This document shows, piece after piece, positions 52,227-60,032 of a stretch of DNA of 64,000 nucleotides. The DNA lies in contig NZ_JBPPGJ010000011.1 of assembly GCF_051594765.1 (NCBI RefSeq), forward strand, positions 62,001 to 126,000, given 5' to 3'. The notes under the pieces were generated by a model. It saw nothing but the letters and a program-made list of their open reading frames with translations, did no database searches and had not been told where the DNA came from. Each line of letters opens with the position of its first letter. Position 1 is the stretch's first letter. Made by a program: the position numbers and the translations under genes. This DNA is from Paenibacillus_AR sp051594765 (GTDB taxonomy: Bacteria > Bacillota > Bacilli > Paenibacillales > NBRC-103111).

Positions 52227-53648
52227 TTATTCCAGTACATGGGGGTGAAGGACTGGCTTCGGTTTGGGCTTCTGCATGCTCCATGCGGCCAGAATCCCCA
52301 GCAGAGCGATGCCGGCATTCATATAGAACGCGGTGCGGATCGCATCGTTCAGCGCCGCCGGCTCCAGTGTCTCCAGCGTAGAGGCCCCGCCCAGGGTTGC
52401 GGAGATGACTGCCATCAGGACCGCTAAGCCGATGGAGCCGCCGATCTGCTGGCCGGTGGAGATAATGGCGGAAGCCACTCCCTGCTGCTTCATCTCGATC
52501 CCCGCGCTGCCCGCAATAAACATCGTCGTAAATACAAGCGCCTGGCCGATTCCCACCATAACCGTGCCGGGGAGGATCCCCCAAGCCGATCCGTCCTCCG
52601 TCAGCCGGGTAAGCAGCAGGAAGCCGATGATGCCGAATCCCATACCGGCGGCAATCGTTTTGGCGGTTCCCAGGGATGGAACCATGCGAGGAACCAGCTT
52701 CGAGCCGACAAAGGCGCTGAGCGTCAGGGGCAAGAAGCTTAAGCCGGATTGAACGGCGGAGAAATGCAGGACTTCCTGGGTGTAGAGCGTGAGAAAATAG
52801 TACAGCGTACCGAAGGATGCGGAGAAGATCGCTGCCGTGAGCGTAGCGGAAATCAGGCTGCGGATCCGGAATAATCCGAATGGCAGCAGCGGCTCCTTCG
52901 CGCGGCTCTCAATGGCGATGAATAGAGCCAGCAGCAGCAGACTGGCAGCGGCGGGGATCAAGGTCCCCATGCTGAACCAACCCTCTGTGGGGGACTGAAT
53001 CAGATAGTAAACGGCAAGGATCATGCCCAGGGTAACGGAAGCCGCGCCGGCTGCATCATAGTGGCGCGTCCGGGAGGGCAGCCTGCTCTCCCTTAGGGCA
53101 ATGGGGCTCAGGAGGATGGCAAGAATGGCCACCGGCACGTTCACGAAGAAGGTGGACTCCCATCCGATATAGGTCGTCAACGCCCCGCCCAACAGCAAGC
53201 CGAGAGACAGGCCGACCCCGCCCATAGCCGCCCAGATGCCCATGGCCCGGTTGCGCTCGCTGCCTTCTTCGAAATTGGACATGATCAGCGACAAGGTTGC
53301 GGGAGACAGGAAGGCTCCTCCGAGGCCCTGCAGGCCCCTGCCGATAATCAGCGTCAGCTGGGAGCCGGCCAACCCGCCAAGCAGAGAGCCCAGACCGAAG
53401 AGCCCCATGGCGATCATGAACATTCTCCGCCGTCCCAACAGATCCGACAGCCTACCGCCGATGAGAAGGAACCCGCCGTACACCAAGGAATACGCGCTGA
53501 CTACCCACTGCAGATGGTTGGCCGTAAAGCCAAGCTCCTCGGCAAGCGAGGGCAGCGCAACGAAGATGATCGTGTAATCCAGGGCCAGCATCAGCTGGGA
53601 TACCGCAAGCAGCAGCAAGGCCAACCCTTTGTATGATTTTGCATTCAT
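52227..53648 (-). CDS. MFS multidrug exporter, DHA2 family
   Basis: 473 residues, about fourteen membrane segments. ALDYTIIFVALPSLAEELGF is the D1-type motif and GGRLSDLLGRRRMFMIAM motif A, followed by GLQGLGGAFLSPATLSL. Proton-driven drug or toxin efflux is likely. AAAGGAGGATG precedes the ATG. Two TGGACC-4-GGTCAA operators lie in its upstream region and one before the adjacent TetR gene, so it is very probably repressed by that TetR protein. Confidence 0.92.
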   Translation of the reverse strand: MNAKSYKGLALLLLAVSQLMLALDYTIIFVALPSLAEELGFTANHLQWVVSAYSLVYGGFLLIGGRLSDLLGRRRMFMIAMGLFGLGSLLGGLAGSQLTLIIGRGLQGLGGAFLSPATLSLIMSNFEEGSERNRAMGIWAAMGGVGLSLGLLLGGALTTYIGWESTFFVNVPVAILAILLSPIALRESRLPSRTRHYDAAGAASVTLGMILAVYYLIQSPTEGWFSMGTLIPAAASLLLLALFIAIESRAKEPLLPFGLFRIRSLISATLTAAIFSASFGTLYYFLTLYTQEVLHFSAVQSGLSFLPLTLSAFVGSKLVPRMVPSLGTAKTIAAGMGFGIIGFLLLTRLTEDGSAWGILPGTVMVGIGQALVFTTMFIAGSAGIEMKQQGVASAIISTGQQIGGSIGLAVLMAVISATLGGASTLETLEPAALNDAIRTAFYMNAGIALLGILAAWSMQKPKPKPVLHPHVLE

Positions 53649-53672
53649 CGAAATTCATCCTCCTTTTTTAAA

Positions 53673-53688
53673 TGGACCATTCGGTCAA
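53673..53688. promoter_or_regulatory. TetR operator 1 (MFS promoter)
   Basis: TGGACCATTCGGTCAA: dyad GGACC/GGTC with a four-base centre, 25 bases upstream of the MFS start. Shares the pattern TGGAC(C/T)N4(G/A)GTCAA with two other sites nearby. Confidence 0.75.
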
Positions 53689-53764
53689 ATTTGATCATAA
53701 ATAAAGGGTGCGACAGCTCTACCCGTTACGCGGAATCATCATTCATTGCCATCTCCTCTCTAAG

Positions 53765-53780
53765 TGGACCAAATGGTCAA
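53765..53780. promoter_or_regulatory. TetR operator 2 (MFS upstream region)
   Basis: TGGACCAAATGGTCAA, 92 bases (centre to centre) from operator 1, between the tetR terminator and the MFS gene. The bases between the operators hold no supported gene. Confidence 0.72.
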
Positions 53781-53792
53781 TAATGGAGAAAA

Positions 53793-53820
53793 AGAAGATG
53801 AAGCGCATGACCCGCTTCAT
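53793..53820 (-). terminator. Intrinsic terminator of tetR
   Basis: ATGAAGCG/CGCTTCAT (53813-53820/53798-53805 read on the minus strand) followed by a TCTTCTTTTT tail. Confidence 0.75.
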
Positions 53821-54411
53821 TCAACCCTCCAGCGTGGACAGAACAATCGCTGCGATATCATCCAGCAGGGCCGGATCGGAGCTTAGCTTCGCCGACTGAG
53901 TCAGCGAATACCGGGCATGACTGAGATACCTGGCCAATGCCCGAAGATTATGGTGGCGCGTGCCTTCCAGCTCACCCTGCTCCCGGGCTCGCACCAACGC
54001 ACGATGGAACGCATCCTCCAGCCGTTGGGCATCCTGCTTGAAGAAGGAGGCAATCTCCGGATCATGGGGGATCTGTTCGATGGCGCTGTGCATGATGAAG
54101 CATTCCTTGCGTCGCATCTCATCCTTCAGCACACGCACGCCGGCGTGGAAGATCTCCGCAATGGCGTCCTTCACGGAGCCGGGTCCGTCCAGTAAAGTTA
54201 TGACCGCTGCGGATTTCTCGTTCACGTAGTGCTTCACCGCCGACAGAAACAGCTCCCGCTTGGTGCCGTAAGTATCATACAAGCTCTGCCGCCCGATCCC
54301 CAGCCCTTCGAGAAGGGTCTGAAGCGAGGTACCCTCATAGCCGTAATGGCCGAAAATCTCCATCGCCTTATGAAGAACAAGCGTCGTATCGAATTCCTTG
54401 CTCCTAGCCAT
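53821..54411 (-). CDS. TetR family regulator of the adjacent MFS exporter
   Basis: 196 residues. N-terminal HTH (KAMEIFGHYGYEGTSLQTLLEGLGIGRQSLYDTYGTKRELF) of the TetR type, then a ligand domain with TetR_C features (FIMHSAIEQIPHDPEIASFF). AAAGGAGGTCC precedes the ATG. Its own promoter region and that of the MFS exporter carry matching 16-bp dyads, which identifies both as targets. Confidence 0.92.
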   Translation of the reverse strand: MARSKEFDTTLVLHKAMEIFGHYGYEGTSLQTLLEGLGIGRQSLYDTYGTKRELFLSAVKHYVNEKSAAVITLLDGPGSVKDAIAEIFHAGVRVLKDEMRRKECFIMHSAIEQIPHDPEIASFFKQDAQRLEDAFHRALVRAREQGELEGTRHHNLRALARYLSHARYSLTQSAKLSSDPALLDDIAAIVLSTLEG

Positions 54412-54451
54412 CCGTGCAGGACCTCCTTTCTGAATTCATCCTATCACATTA

Positions 54452-54467
54452 TGGACTGATTAGTCAA
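54452..54467. promoter_or_regulatory. TetR operator 3 (tetR promoter)
   Basis: TGGACTGATTAGTCAA, the diverged member of the family, 41 bases upstream of tetR; suggests autorepression. Confidence 0.65.
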
Positions 54468-54498
54468 ATATAATTTGGATTCGTTTGCCTAAAATTAA

Positions 54499-54521
54499 AA
54501 CCACCGGCTTAGCCGGTGGTT
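54499..54521. repeat. Perfect hairpin resembling IS200/IS605 end structure
   Basis: AACCACCGGCT-T-AGCCGGTGGTT, 11-bp arms with one central base. Such CCACCGGCT hairpins are common at the ends of IS200/IS605-type elements. No tnpA or tnpB remains here. The stretch 54522-54644 shows nothing else. Confidence 0.45.
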
Positions 54522-54644
54522 CCATCAGCTTGATAAGGGCATGTTAGCTAGCCGCGAAGGGTCACGGGCCAGCCCACGAAAAGGCCTGTTTACCTGCCTT
54601 TCTTTAGCCACTCACCCGTTCTCGTTCCAGTGACCCTGCAGTCC

Positions 54645-54839
54645 GATCAACGGCAGATTTGCCCCTTGACTCATCATGCTCCCCTTCATCCGACTAGGTG
54701 AACGGCATATATGCCGTTGATTGGGGGTTAGACCCCCCATTTCCAACGCTGTCGGTTAACAAGCGGCAGATTTGCCCTTCGATCTCGGACGTCGTTATTG
54801 CTCGGGGCGGCCAAGGGCATTTGTGCCTTTGGCTGCGAT
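54645..54839 (+). repeat. Dispersed about 195-bp hairpin-rich element, copy C
   Basis: Block order as in copies A and B: ATCAACGGCAGATTTGCC; CCCTTCATCC; AACGGCATATATGCCGTT (perfect 18-bp palindrome); TTGGGGGTTAGACCCCCC hairpin; AGCGGCAGATTTGCCC then TTCGATCTCGGA; AGGGCATTTGTGCC then TTTGGCTGCGATA. It ends 42 bases before the glycosidase stop codon, leaving no other visible terminator there. Confidence 0.8.
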
Positions 54840-54881
54840 AAACGCTCGGATAGAGGGTGTCCTCCGGCATCGAATTCAAGG

Positions 54882-57800
54882 TTAGGGCAGCAGCCGGATC
54901 TCGGGCCCTCCGTTCAGCCCGAAGCGTACGAATGCATAGCGGTCCACGTAGATGCGGGTTCCCGGAGGAATGTCCTTGTCGGTCCAGCCCGGCTTGTCCT
55001 TGTAGCTGTCGGGGCCGAGCTTGTAGACCTCCCCCTTCAGATGGTGATGGGGACCCAGCAGGTTGCGGCAGCTGTTGGCCAGCTCCAGCTCGATGATGTT
55101 CTCCCCTCCGCGCAGATAGGGGGTCAAGTCCGCCCGGTAGGGCTCCCAGAGGAAGGTCTTGACCTCCTGCCCGTTCACCCGGAGACAGGCGGCGATCGCG
55201 TCGGGTTCAGCCGGGAACCGCCATTGGGCCGAGGTCCAGCCCGCCTCGGGAAGGTCTACGCGCTGCCGAAGGGTGATCCGGCCCGCGTAGAAGGGATAGC
55301 CCTGGCGGACCAGGTCGCCTCCGGCAACGTCGGACGGACGCTCCGTCAGCACGAAGGGGCCCTCGGTCATGACAGCACACCGCTCCCCTTCCGACCAGAC
55401 GCCCCGCGACTCCACGCCGAAGGCTCCGAGGATATACACGCTCTCTACCTCCGTGTCGAGGGTGAGCTTGTTGCCCTCCGCCTCGAATCGGCTGGCGGCC
55501 TCCAGCGCCCGGTAGGTCTCGGGCGAATTGTAGAATTCCGATTCCAGCCGTACGGTGTTGATCCCGGGATGGACCAAGCCGCGGATATCCACCTTGCGGA
55601 AGGAGGTATCCCTCCACCAGCCGCAGTCCGCCGGGGATACCGGATGGCCGTTCAATGCGATCTGGTACCTCTCCGGACGCTCCAGCACCAGGAACAGCTC
55701 CCGGGGGAGCGACGTGTCGTAGGCGGCGAGGAAGGTGAACTCCTGCTCCAGCCGCACCGGACGGCCCAGCGCCAGCAGCTTCTCTTGAAGCAGGACCACC
55801 GGTTCCTCACCGGACCATTCGCCGCCCTCCACCCGCCAGCGGCAGGTGTCCAGGGTCAGAGCGTTCAGCTCCGACCGGACCATCTCCCAGGACGGAGCCA
55901 ATCGGATCGTTACCGGATCGGCGGCAGCTGCCGGTGCCGGTACAGCGGTCATCGAGCTTAGCCCAGCGGGCGCAGGGGCTTGCACAGCATCCTCCGAAGC
56001 TTGCGCTGCGAGTCCGGGAGCGGCACAGCCAACTGGCAGGACGCGGTCGGCTGACGGGATGCTGCCGGCCGACGGCGCATCCGGGTCCGACGCCGACTCC
56101 AGCCGGCCGTCTCCTTCACTCCCGCCGACCATCAGCATATGAGACTGGGCCGGCAGCAGCTCCAGCCCCATCCGGAGGATGCCGGGGGACGGCTCCTCAC
56201 AGATCACCGGACGGCCCTCCCCCGTCTCCAGATCTAACAGCGTGACGGGACCTCCGGCTGCTTCGCCCGGACGGCGCTGCAGCTCGACGGTTACGGTGCC
56301 GAAGCTCTCCGTGCCGGAGTTGACCACGTAGTAGAGGGTGGCGCCGTTCCACGCCAGCGTCTGCACGTTGACGGAGTCGGAGGCGATCGGCTCCCCAGTT
56401 AGGCTGCTGCGGATGTGGACGAAGGGCCGGACGGCTCCCGCTACCGCCGAGACCACCGACTCGGCGCTCCAGGCCGGCTTGACCGCCAGCCGCAGCAGCT
56501 CGGCGAGCCGGCCGTCATCCGGCTCGCCGTCGATCAGAGCCGGGTACGGACCGGACATGACGACGCACCCGCCTTGGCGGGCAAAGTCGAGCAGGAGGTC
56601 CGCCGTCACCCGGACCAGGGTGGCGCAAGGCGGGACGACAACCGCCTTGTAGGAGGCGGCGCCTACGGTGAAGAGGCCTCCGGCCGTCCGGCCGTGGGAT
56701 CCGATGATGCTCTCGCTTCCGTAGTCATGCTCCAGGAAGCTCCGGCACATCCATCGGGACAGGTCCGCGAAGGCCATGTGGTAGGCCACCGTAGCCGACG
56801 AGTCCTTGCCGCACTGCTTGATCCACGCCGTGCGGACCGGGTGCAGGAGCAGTACCTCCGCCTGCCGGTCTCCTTCGGCGAGCAGCATGGAGAGCCGGGC
56901 GAAATAGTCGTTGTAGCCCGTATACTCCTCCCAGTAGGGCTGCTGGTAGAACAGGGAAGGCGGGTAGTCCCGCTTCCTCAAGCCACGCAGCGTATACGCC
57001 TGGAGGTGCTGACACATGGTGTTGATGCCGTGGACGAACTGCCATTCGCCGATCCGCTTCAGGTCCGCCATGCTGATGTTCCACCCGGAGCAGCCGTAGC
57101 TCTCGGTGATGGTGCGCCTCTTGCCCAGCTGCCGGGCCACGGAGCTGACCTGCTTGGGCACCACCGGCTCCTCGCCGGTGAAGCGGCCCAGCCAATCGCA
57201 GCCGGGGATGTGCTGGAATTCGTAGAAGGCCATGGGGTCGCCGACGGAGGTGACCTGGTTCATGAGCTCCTGCTCATCCACCACATGACCGGTGGCGGCC
57301 CAGCCGTGGGCCTCGCACCAGTCGCCGATCTGCTTGGCGTACGCCCGGCTGAACATGTGGGTCACGCAGTCCCAATAGTCATACCGGTGCTTGGCACTCT
57401 CCGGCAGCGGGAAGAACAGGGCAGGCAGCGTCTCCAGTACGCTGTAGCCGTATCGGGCCGCGAAGGTTTCCTCCAGCTCGAAGGACCAGGGCATGGCTCC
57501 CCGGGCGAATTGGGGTTCATCCGTGAACACGCCTCGGATCGCTCCGCCGAGTTCCTCTCCGTACCGCTTCCAGTAGGCCTCATAAGCCGTCTCGATGAAG
57601 GCTGCCACGGCTTTCATGGAGAGGGTGTCCGTATAGTAAGGATTCACCTCGTAATAGAAGCGCAGATCCGCGCCATCCGCGGAAGGGAGAAGACGGTACC
57701 CCGTCTCCGTCCTCTCGTAATAAGCGATCGTAGCGGCTGTGTCCGGCCCGAACGGAGCCTGCTCATAAGCCAACCGCTTCTGCTGATAAGCCAGGCCCAT

Positions 57801-58136
57801 CGCCGGAACCCGTCCGCCGGAGAAGCCGCTGGGCCAGCCGTTCTCGTCGTACAGCCAGGCCTCCATGCCGAGTGCGGACGCTTTGACGATGCAGGCCCGG
57901 ACGGCCTCCATCCATTCCTCTCCCATATAGGGAGTCTCCAGCCCGCCCCTCGCATGCATGAAAAACCCGCCGATGCCCACCCGGTGCATCTCCTCAATCT
58001 GCCGCTCCAGCTCCGGGATGTCCAACCGGTCGTTCCAGGACCAGAACGGCACCGTCCGGTACGCCGCAGGCGGGTGACGGAAGCCGTCGGGCAGGGCGGC
58101 GGCGGTCCGATTTTGCTGGGATATGAGTTGGTTCAT
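54882..58136 (-). CDS. GH106-like glycoside hydrolase (alpha-L-rhamnosidase type)
   Basis: 1084 residues, no signal peptide, so cytoplasmic. N-terminal barrel with PFWSWNDRLDIPELERQIEEMHRVGIGGFFMHARGG, WLYDENGWPSGFSGG and FTDEPQF, then TESYGCSGWNIS, as in GH106-type proteins. The C-terminal third has galactose-binding-like beta domains (LRVNGQEVKTFLWEPYRADLTPYLRGGENIIELELANS). Residues of about 670-740 are an Ala/Pro/Ser-rich linker, unusual in an intracellular enzyme. It follows an ABC uptake system (17-base gap), so it probably trims imported rhamnose-containing oligosaccharides. Confidence 0.82.
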   Translation of the reverse strand: MNQLISQQNRTAAALPDGFRHPPAAYRTVPFWSWNDRLDIPELERQIEEMHRVGIGGFFMHARGGLETPYMGEEWMEAVRACIVKASALGMEAWLYDENGWPSGFSGGRVPAMGLAYQQKRLAYEQAPFGPDTAATIAYYERTETGYRLLPSADGADLRFYYEVNPYYTDTLSMKAVAAFIETAYEAYWKRYGEELGGAIRGVFTDEPQFARGAMPWSFELEETFAARYGYSVLETLPALFFPLPESAKHRYDYWDCVTHMFSRAYAKQIGDWCEAHGWAATGHVVDEQELMNQVTSVGDPMAFYEFQHIPGCDWLGRFTGEEPVVPKQVSSVARQLGKRRTITESYGCSGWNISMADLKRIGEWQFVHGINTMCQHLQAYTLRGLRKRDYPPSLFYQQPYWEEYTGYNDYFARLSMLLAEGDRQAEVLLLHPVRTAWIKQCGKDSSATVAYHMAFADLSRWMCRSFLEHDYGSESIIGSHGRTAGGLFTVGAASYKAVVVPPCATLVRVTADLLLDFARQGGCVVMSGPYPALIDGEPDDGRLAELLRLAVKPAWSAESVVSAVAGAVRPFVHIRSSLTGEPIASDSVNVQTLAWNGATLYYVVNSGTESFGTVTVELQRRPGEAAGGPVTLLDLETGEGRPVICEEPSPGILRMGLELLPAQSHMLMVGGSEGDGRLESASDPDAPSAGSIPSADRVLPVGCAAPGLAAQASEDAVQAPAPAGLSSMTAVPAPAAAADPVTIRLAPSWEMVRSELNALTLDTCRWRVEGGEWSGEEPVVLLQEKLLALGRPVRLEQEFTFLAAYDTSLPRELFLVLERPERYQIALNGHPVSPADCGWWRDTSFRKVDIRGLVHPGINTVRLESEFYNSPETYRALEAASRFEAEGNKLTLDTEVESVYILGAFGVESRGVWSEGERCAVMTEGPFVLTERPSDVAGGDLVRQGYPFYAGRITLRQRVDLPEAGWTSAQWRFPAEPDAIAACLRVNGQEVKTFLWEPYRADLTPYLRGGENIIELELANSCRNLLGPHHHLKGEVYKLGPDSYKDKPGWTDKDIPPGTRIYVDRYAFVRFGLNGGPEIRLLP

Positions 58137-58153
58137 CTCTCCTGCTCCTCCCT

Positions 58154-59035
58154 CTAGCCCTTCAGCGATCCGGCTGTCATCTGCATGAACGACTTATTGG
58201 CGAAGATATAGACGATGAGGATCGGCAGAATGGACAAGCATGCCCCCGCCAGCATGTAGTGGGTCTGCGACGCGGCGGACACGCCGTACTTCAGATTGGC
58301 CAAGCCTACGGTCAGCGTCTGCAGCTTCGGCTTGCTCATGGTGAACACCAGCGGCAGCAGGTACTCGTTCCACGCCCCCCGGAAGGTGAACAGCGCGCCC
58401 ACCCCGAGTCCCGGCCCCATAAGCGGTAGCACGATCCTCATATATGTGCCGCCCATGCTGCTGCCGTCGATATAGGCCGCCTCGTCCAGCTCCTTCGGAA
58501 TGCCGCTCATGAAGCTCAGGAGGATGAAGAAGATATAGGCATGGGAGCTGATCAGAATCAGGATGACGCCCCACAGGGACGTATGCATATGCAGCTTGAT
58601 CATAAGCTCGAATTGGGGACGCAGCACCACCGCCCCGATGGAGATGAACATGGTGAAGGCCTGAATGCTGACGTAGAGCTTCTTGCCCGGGAAGTTCATC
58701 CGGTCGATAACGTAGGCCGCCATGGAAGCTACGATCAGGGTACCCACGGTGGTGGCTGCGCTCAGGAACAGACTGTTCCAGGTGAAGGTGGAGAAGCTAG
58801 CCTGCTTCCAGGCCTGGGCATAGTTGTTGAAGTGCCATTCGGAGGGCAGGAAGGTGGCTCCTGCCGTCAGCTCCATATTCGACTTGAAGGACCCCAGGAT
58901 GGCGATGACCACCGGGAACAGGGTCAATGCCGCGATGACGAGCAGGAACGCCCATAGGACCGTGCCCGTTGCCAGCCGGGAGCCTCTTCCCCCTATGGCG
59001 GGCCTTGCTGCCGTTGCGATCGATTGCGTACTCAT
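58154..59035 (-). CDS. Carbohydrate ABC transporter permease (MalG type)
   Basis: 293 residues with six membrane helices. The EAA loop (MSGIPKELDEAAYIDGSSMGGTYMRIVLPLMGPG) and the C-terminal NKSFMQMTAGSLKG are typical MalG/CUT1 features. ATG 59035 is used (AAGGGGGG ten bases upstream); TTG 59044 is in frame. Gene order: binding protein, this partner permease, MalG-type permease, glycosidase. Confidence 0.92.
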   Translation of the reverse strand: MSTQSIATAARPAIGGRGSRLATGTVLWAFLLVIAALTLFPVVIAILGSFKSNMELTAGATFLPSEWHFNNYAQAWKQASFSTFTWNSLFLSAATTVGTLIVASMAAYVIDRMNFPGKKLYVSIQAFTMFISIGAVVLRPQFELMIKLHMHTSLWGVILILISSHAYIFFILLSFMSGIPKELDEAAYIDGSSMGGTYMRIVLPLMGPGLGVGALFTFRGAWNEYLLPLVFTMSKPKLQTLTVGLANLKYGVSAASQTHYMLAGACLSILPILIVYIFANKSFMQMTAGSLKG

Positions 59036-59051
59036 TATGTCCAAGCCCCCC

Positions 59052-59951
59052 TTAGAATGTCCGGCTCATGCGCCTGGAGAAGAAGAAGTACACCATGGTC
59101 ACCGCGCCTACGATTAGGGCCGTGACGAAGCCTACTGCGCTGCCGTAGCCGATCTGCTGGACCGCGCCGCCCGCATCGGCGGCTGTCGGGAAGAACAGCT
59201 TGTAGACGTAGAGGTACATGACCTCGGTCTTGCCCACAGGGCCGCCGCCCGTCATGACCATGATGCTTTCATAGCCTTTCAGCGCATTGATGATGGCCAG
59301 CATGATGATGATCTGCAGCACCGGTCCCAGCATGGGGATGGTGATGTACCAGAACTGCTGGACCTTGCCCGCCCCGTCGAGGGACGCGCTCTCGTAGATG
59401 TCGTCGGGGATATTCTGGAGACCGGCGAGGAACAGCAGCATGTAGTTGCCCACGGCGCCCCATACGGCGACGATGATGACCGTGAACAGCGCATGGTCCG
59501 GACCGAGCCAGTCGATGCTTTTCGAGATCAGGTGGTACTTCATCAGGAATTGGTTCAGGATGCCGTTGTACGAGTTGAAGATGGTGAAGAAGACGACGGC
59601 CATGACGGCCGAGCTGATGATGGTGGGCATAAAATAAATGGCCCTAAGCACATTCCTTCCCCTTAAGCCCCGGTTCAGGACGACGGCCAGCAGCAGGGCC
59701 AGCGGCAGGGAGACCAGCACCTTGCCTCCTGCATAGATGAAGGTGGTCTTGACCGAATCCCAGAACAGCCCGTCCTCCGCGATCTGCCTGAAGTTGTCGA
59801 AGCCGATGAATTTCTCTTGCCCGTACCCCTTGTAATCGTAAAACATGTACCTCATCGCCCAAGCGATGGGGTACAGCCCCAGCACGGCCGTCAGAATAAT
59901 ACTCGGCGCGAGAAAGCTGTAGGAAAATAGCATTTTCTTCGCTTTATTCAT
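59052..59951 (-). CDS. Carbohydrate ABC transporter permease (MalF/LplB type)
   Basis: 299 residues with six membrane helices. SFLAPSIILTAVLGLYPIAWAM at the start, the EAA loop (LQNIPDDIYESASLDGAGKVQQFWYITIPMLGPV) and KGYESIMVMTGGGPVGKTEVMYLYVYK are typical of CUT1 first permeases. AAGGAGAG precedes the ATG. No ATPase gene is in the cluster, so a shared MsmX-type ATPase elsewhere is likely. Confidence 0.92.
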   Translation of the reverse strand: MNKAKKMLFSYSFLAPSIILTAVLGLYPIAWAMRYMFYDYKGYGQEKFIGFDNFRQIAEDGLFWDSVKTTFIYAGGKVLVSLPLALLLAVVLNRGLRGRNVLRAIYFMPTIISSAVMAVVFFTIFNSYNGILNQFLMKYHLISKSIDWLGPDHALFTVIIVAVWGAVGNYMLLFLAGLQNIPDDIYESASLDGAGKVQQFWYITIPMLGPVLQIIIMLAIINALKGYESIMVMTGGGPVGKTEVMYLYVYKLFFPTAADAGGAVQQIGYGSAVGFVTALIVGAVTMVYFFFSRRMSRTF

Positions 59952-59985
59952 GGGAAGCTCTCTCCTTCCTATCCTTGTTTCGTGC

Positions 59986-60020
59986 AGGAGGGATGGGGGT
60001 CATGTCCCCCCATCCCTCCT
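59986..60020. other. Intercistronic hairpin after the binding-protein gene
   Basis: A 14-bp perfect stem (AGGAGGGATGGGGG with CCCCCATCCCTCCT) lies between the binding protein and first permease. On the transcribed strand it lacks a downstream T-run, so it probably limits or protects rather than fully terminates the transcript. Confidence 0.65.
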
Positions 60021-60032
60021 TTTTTTGTCTGT

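Noticed and set aside
53731..53757. Eight-codon leader peptide (minus strand) between the two MFS operators
   Set aside because: A GAGGAG-ATG sequence exists, but the frame is too short to judge and no attenuator hairpin follows.
54694..54879. 61-codon frame in repeat copy C
   Set aside because: Lies within the hairpin element, with no ribosome site and no equivalent frame in copies A and B.
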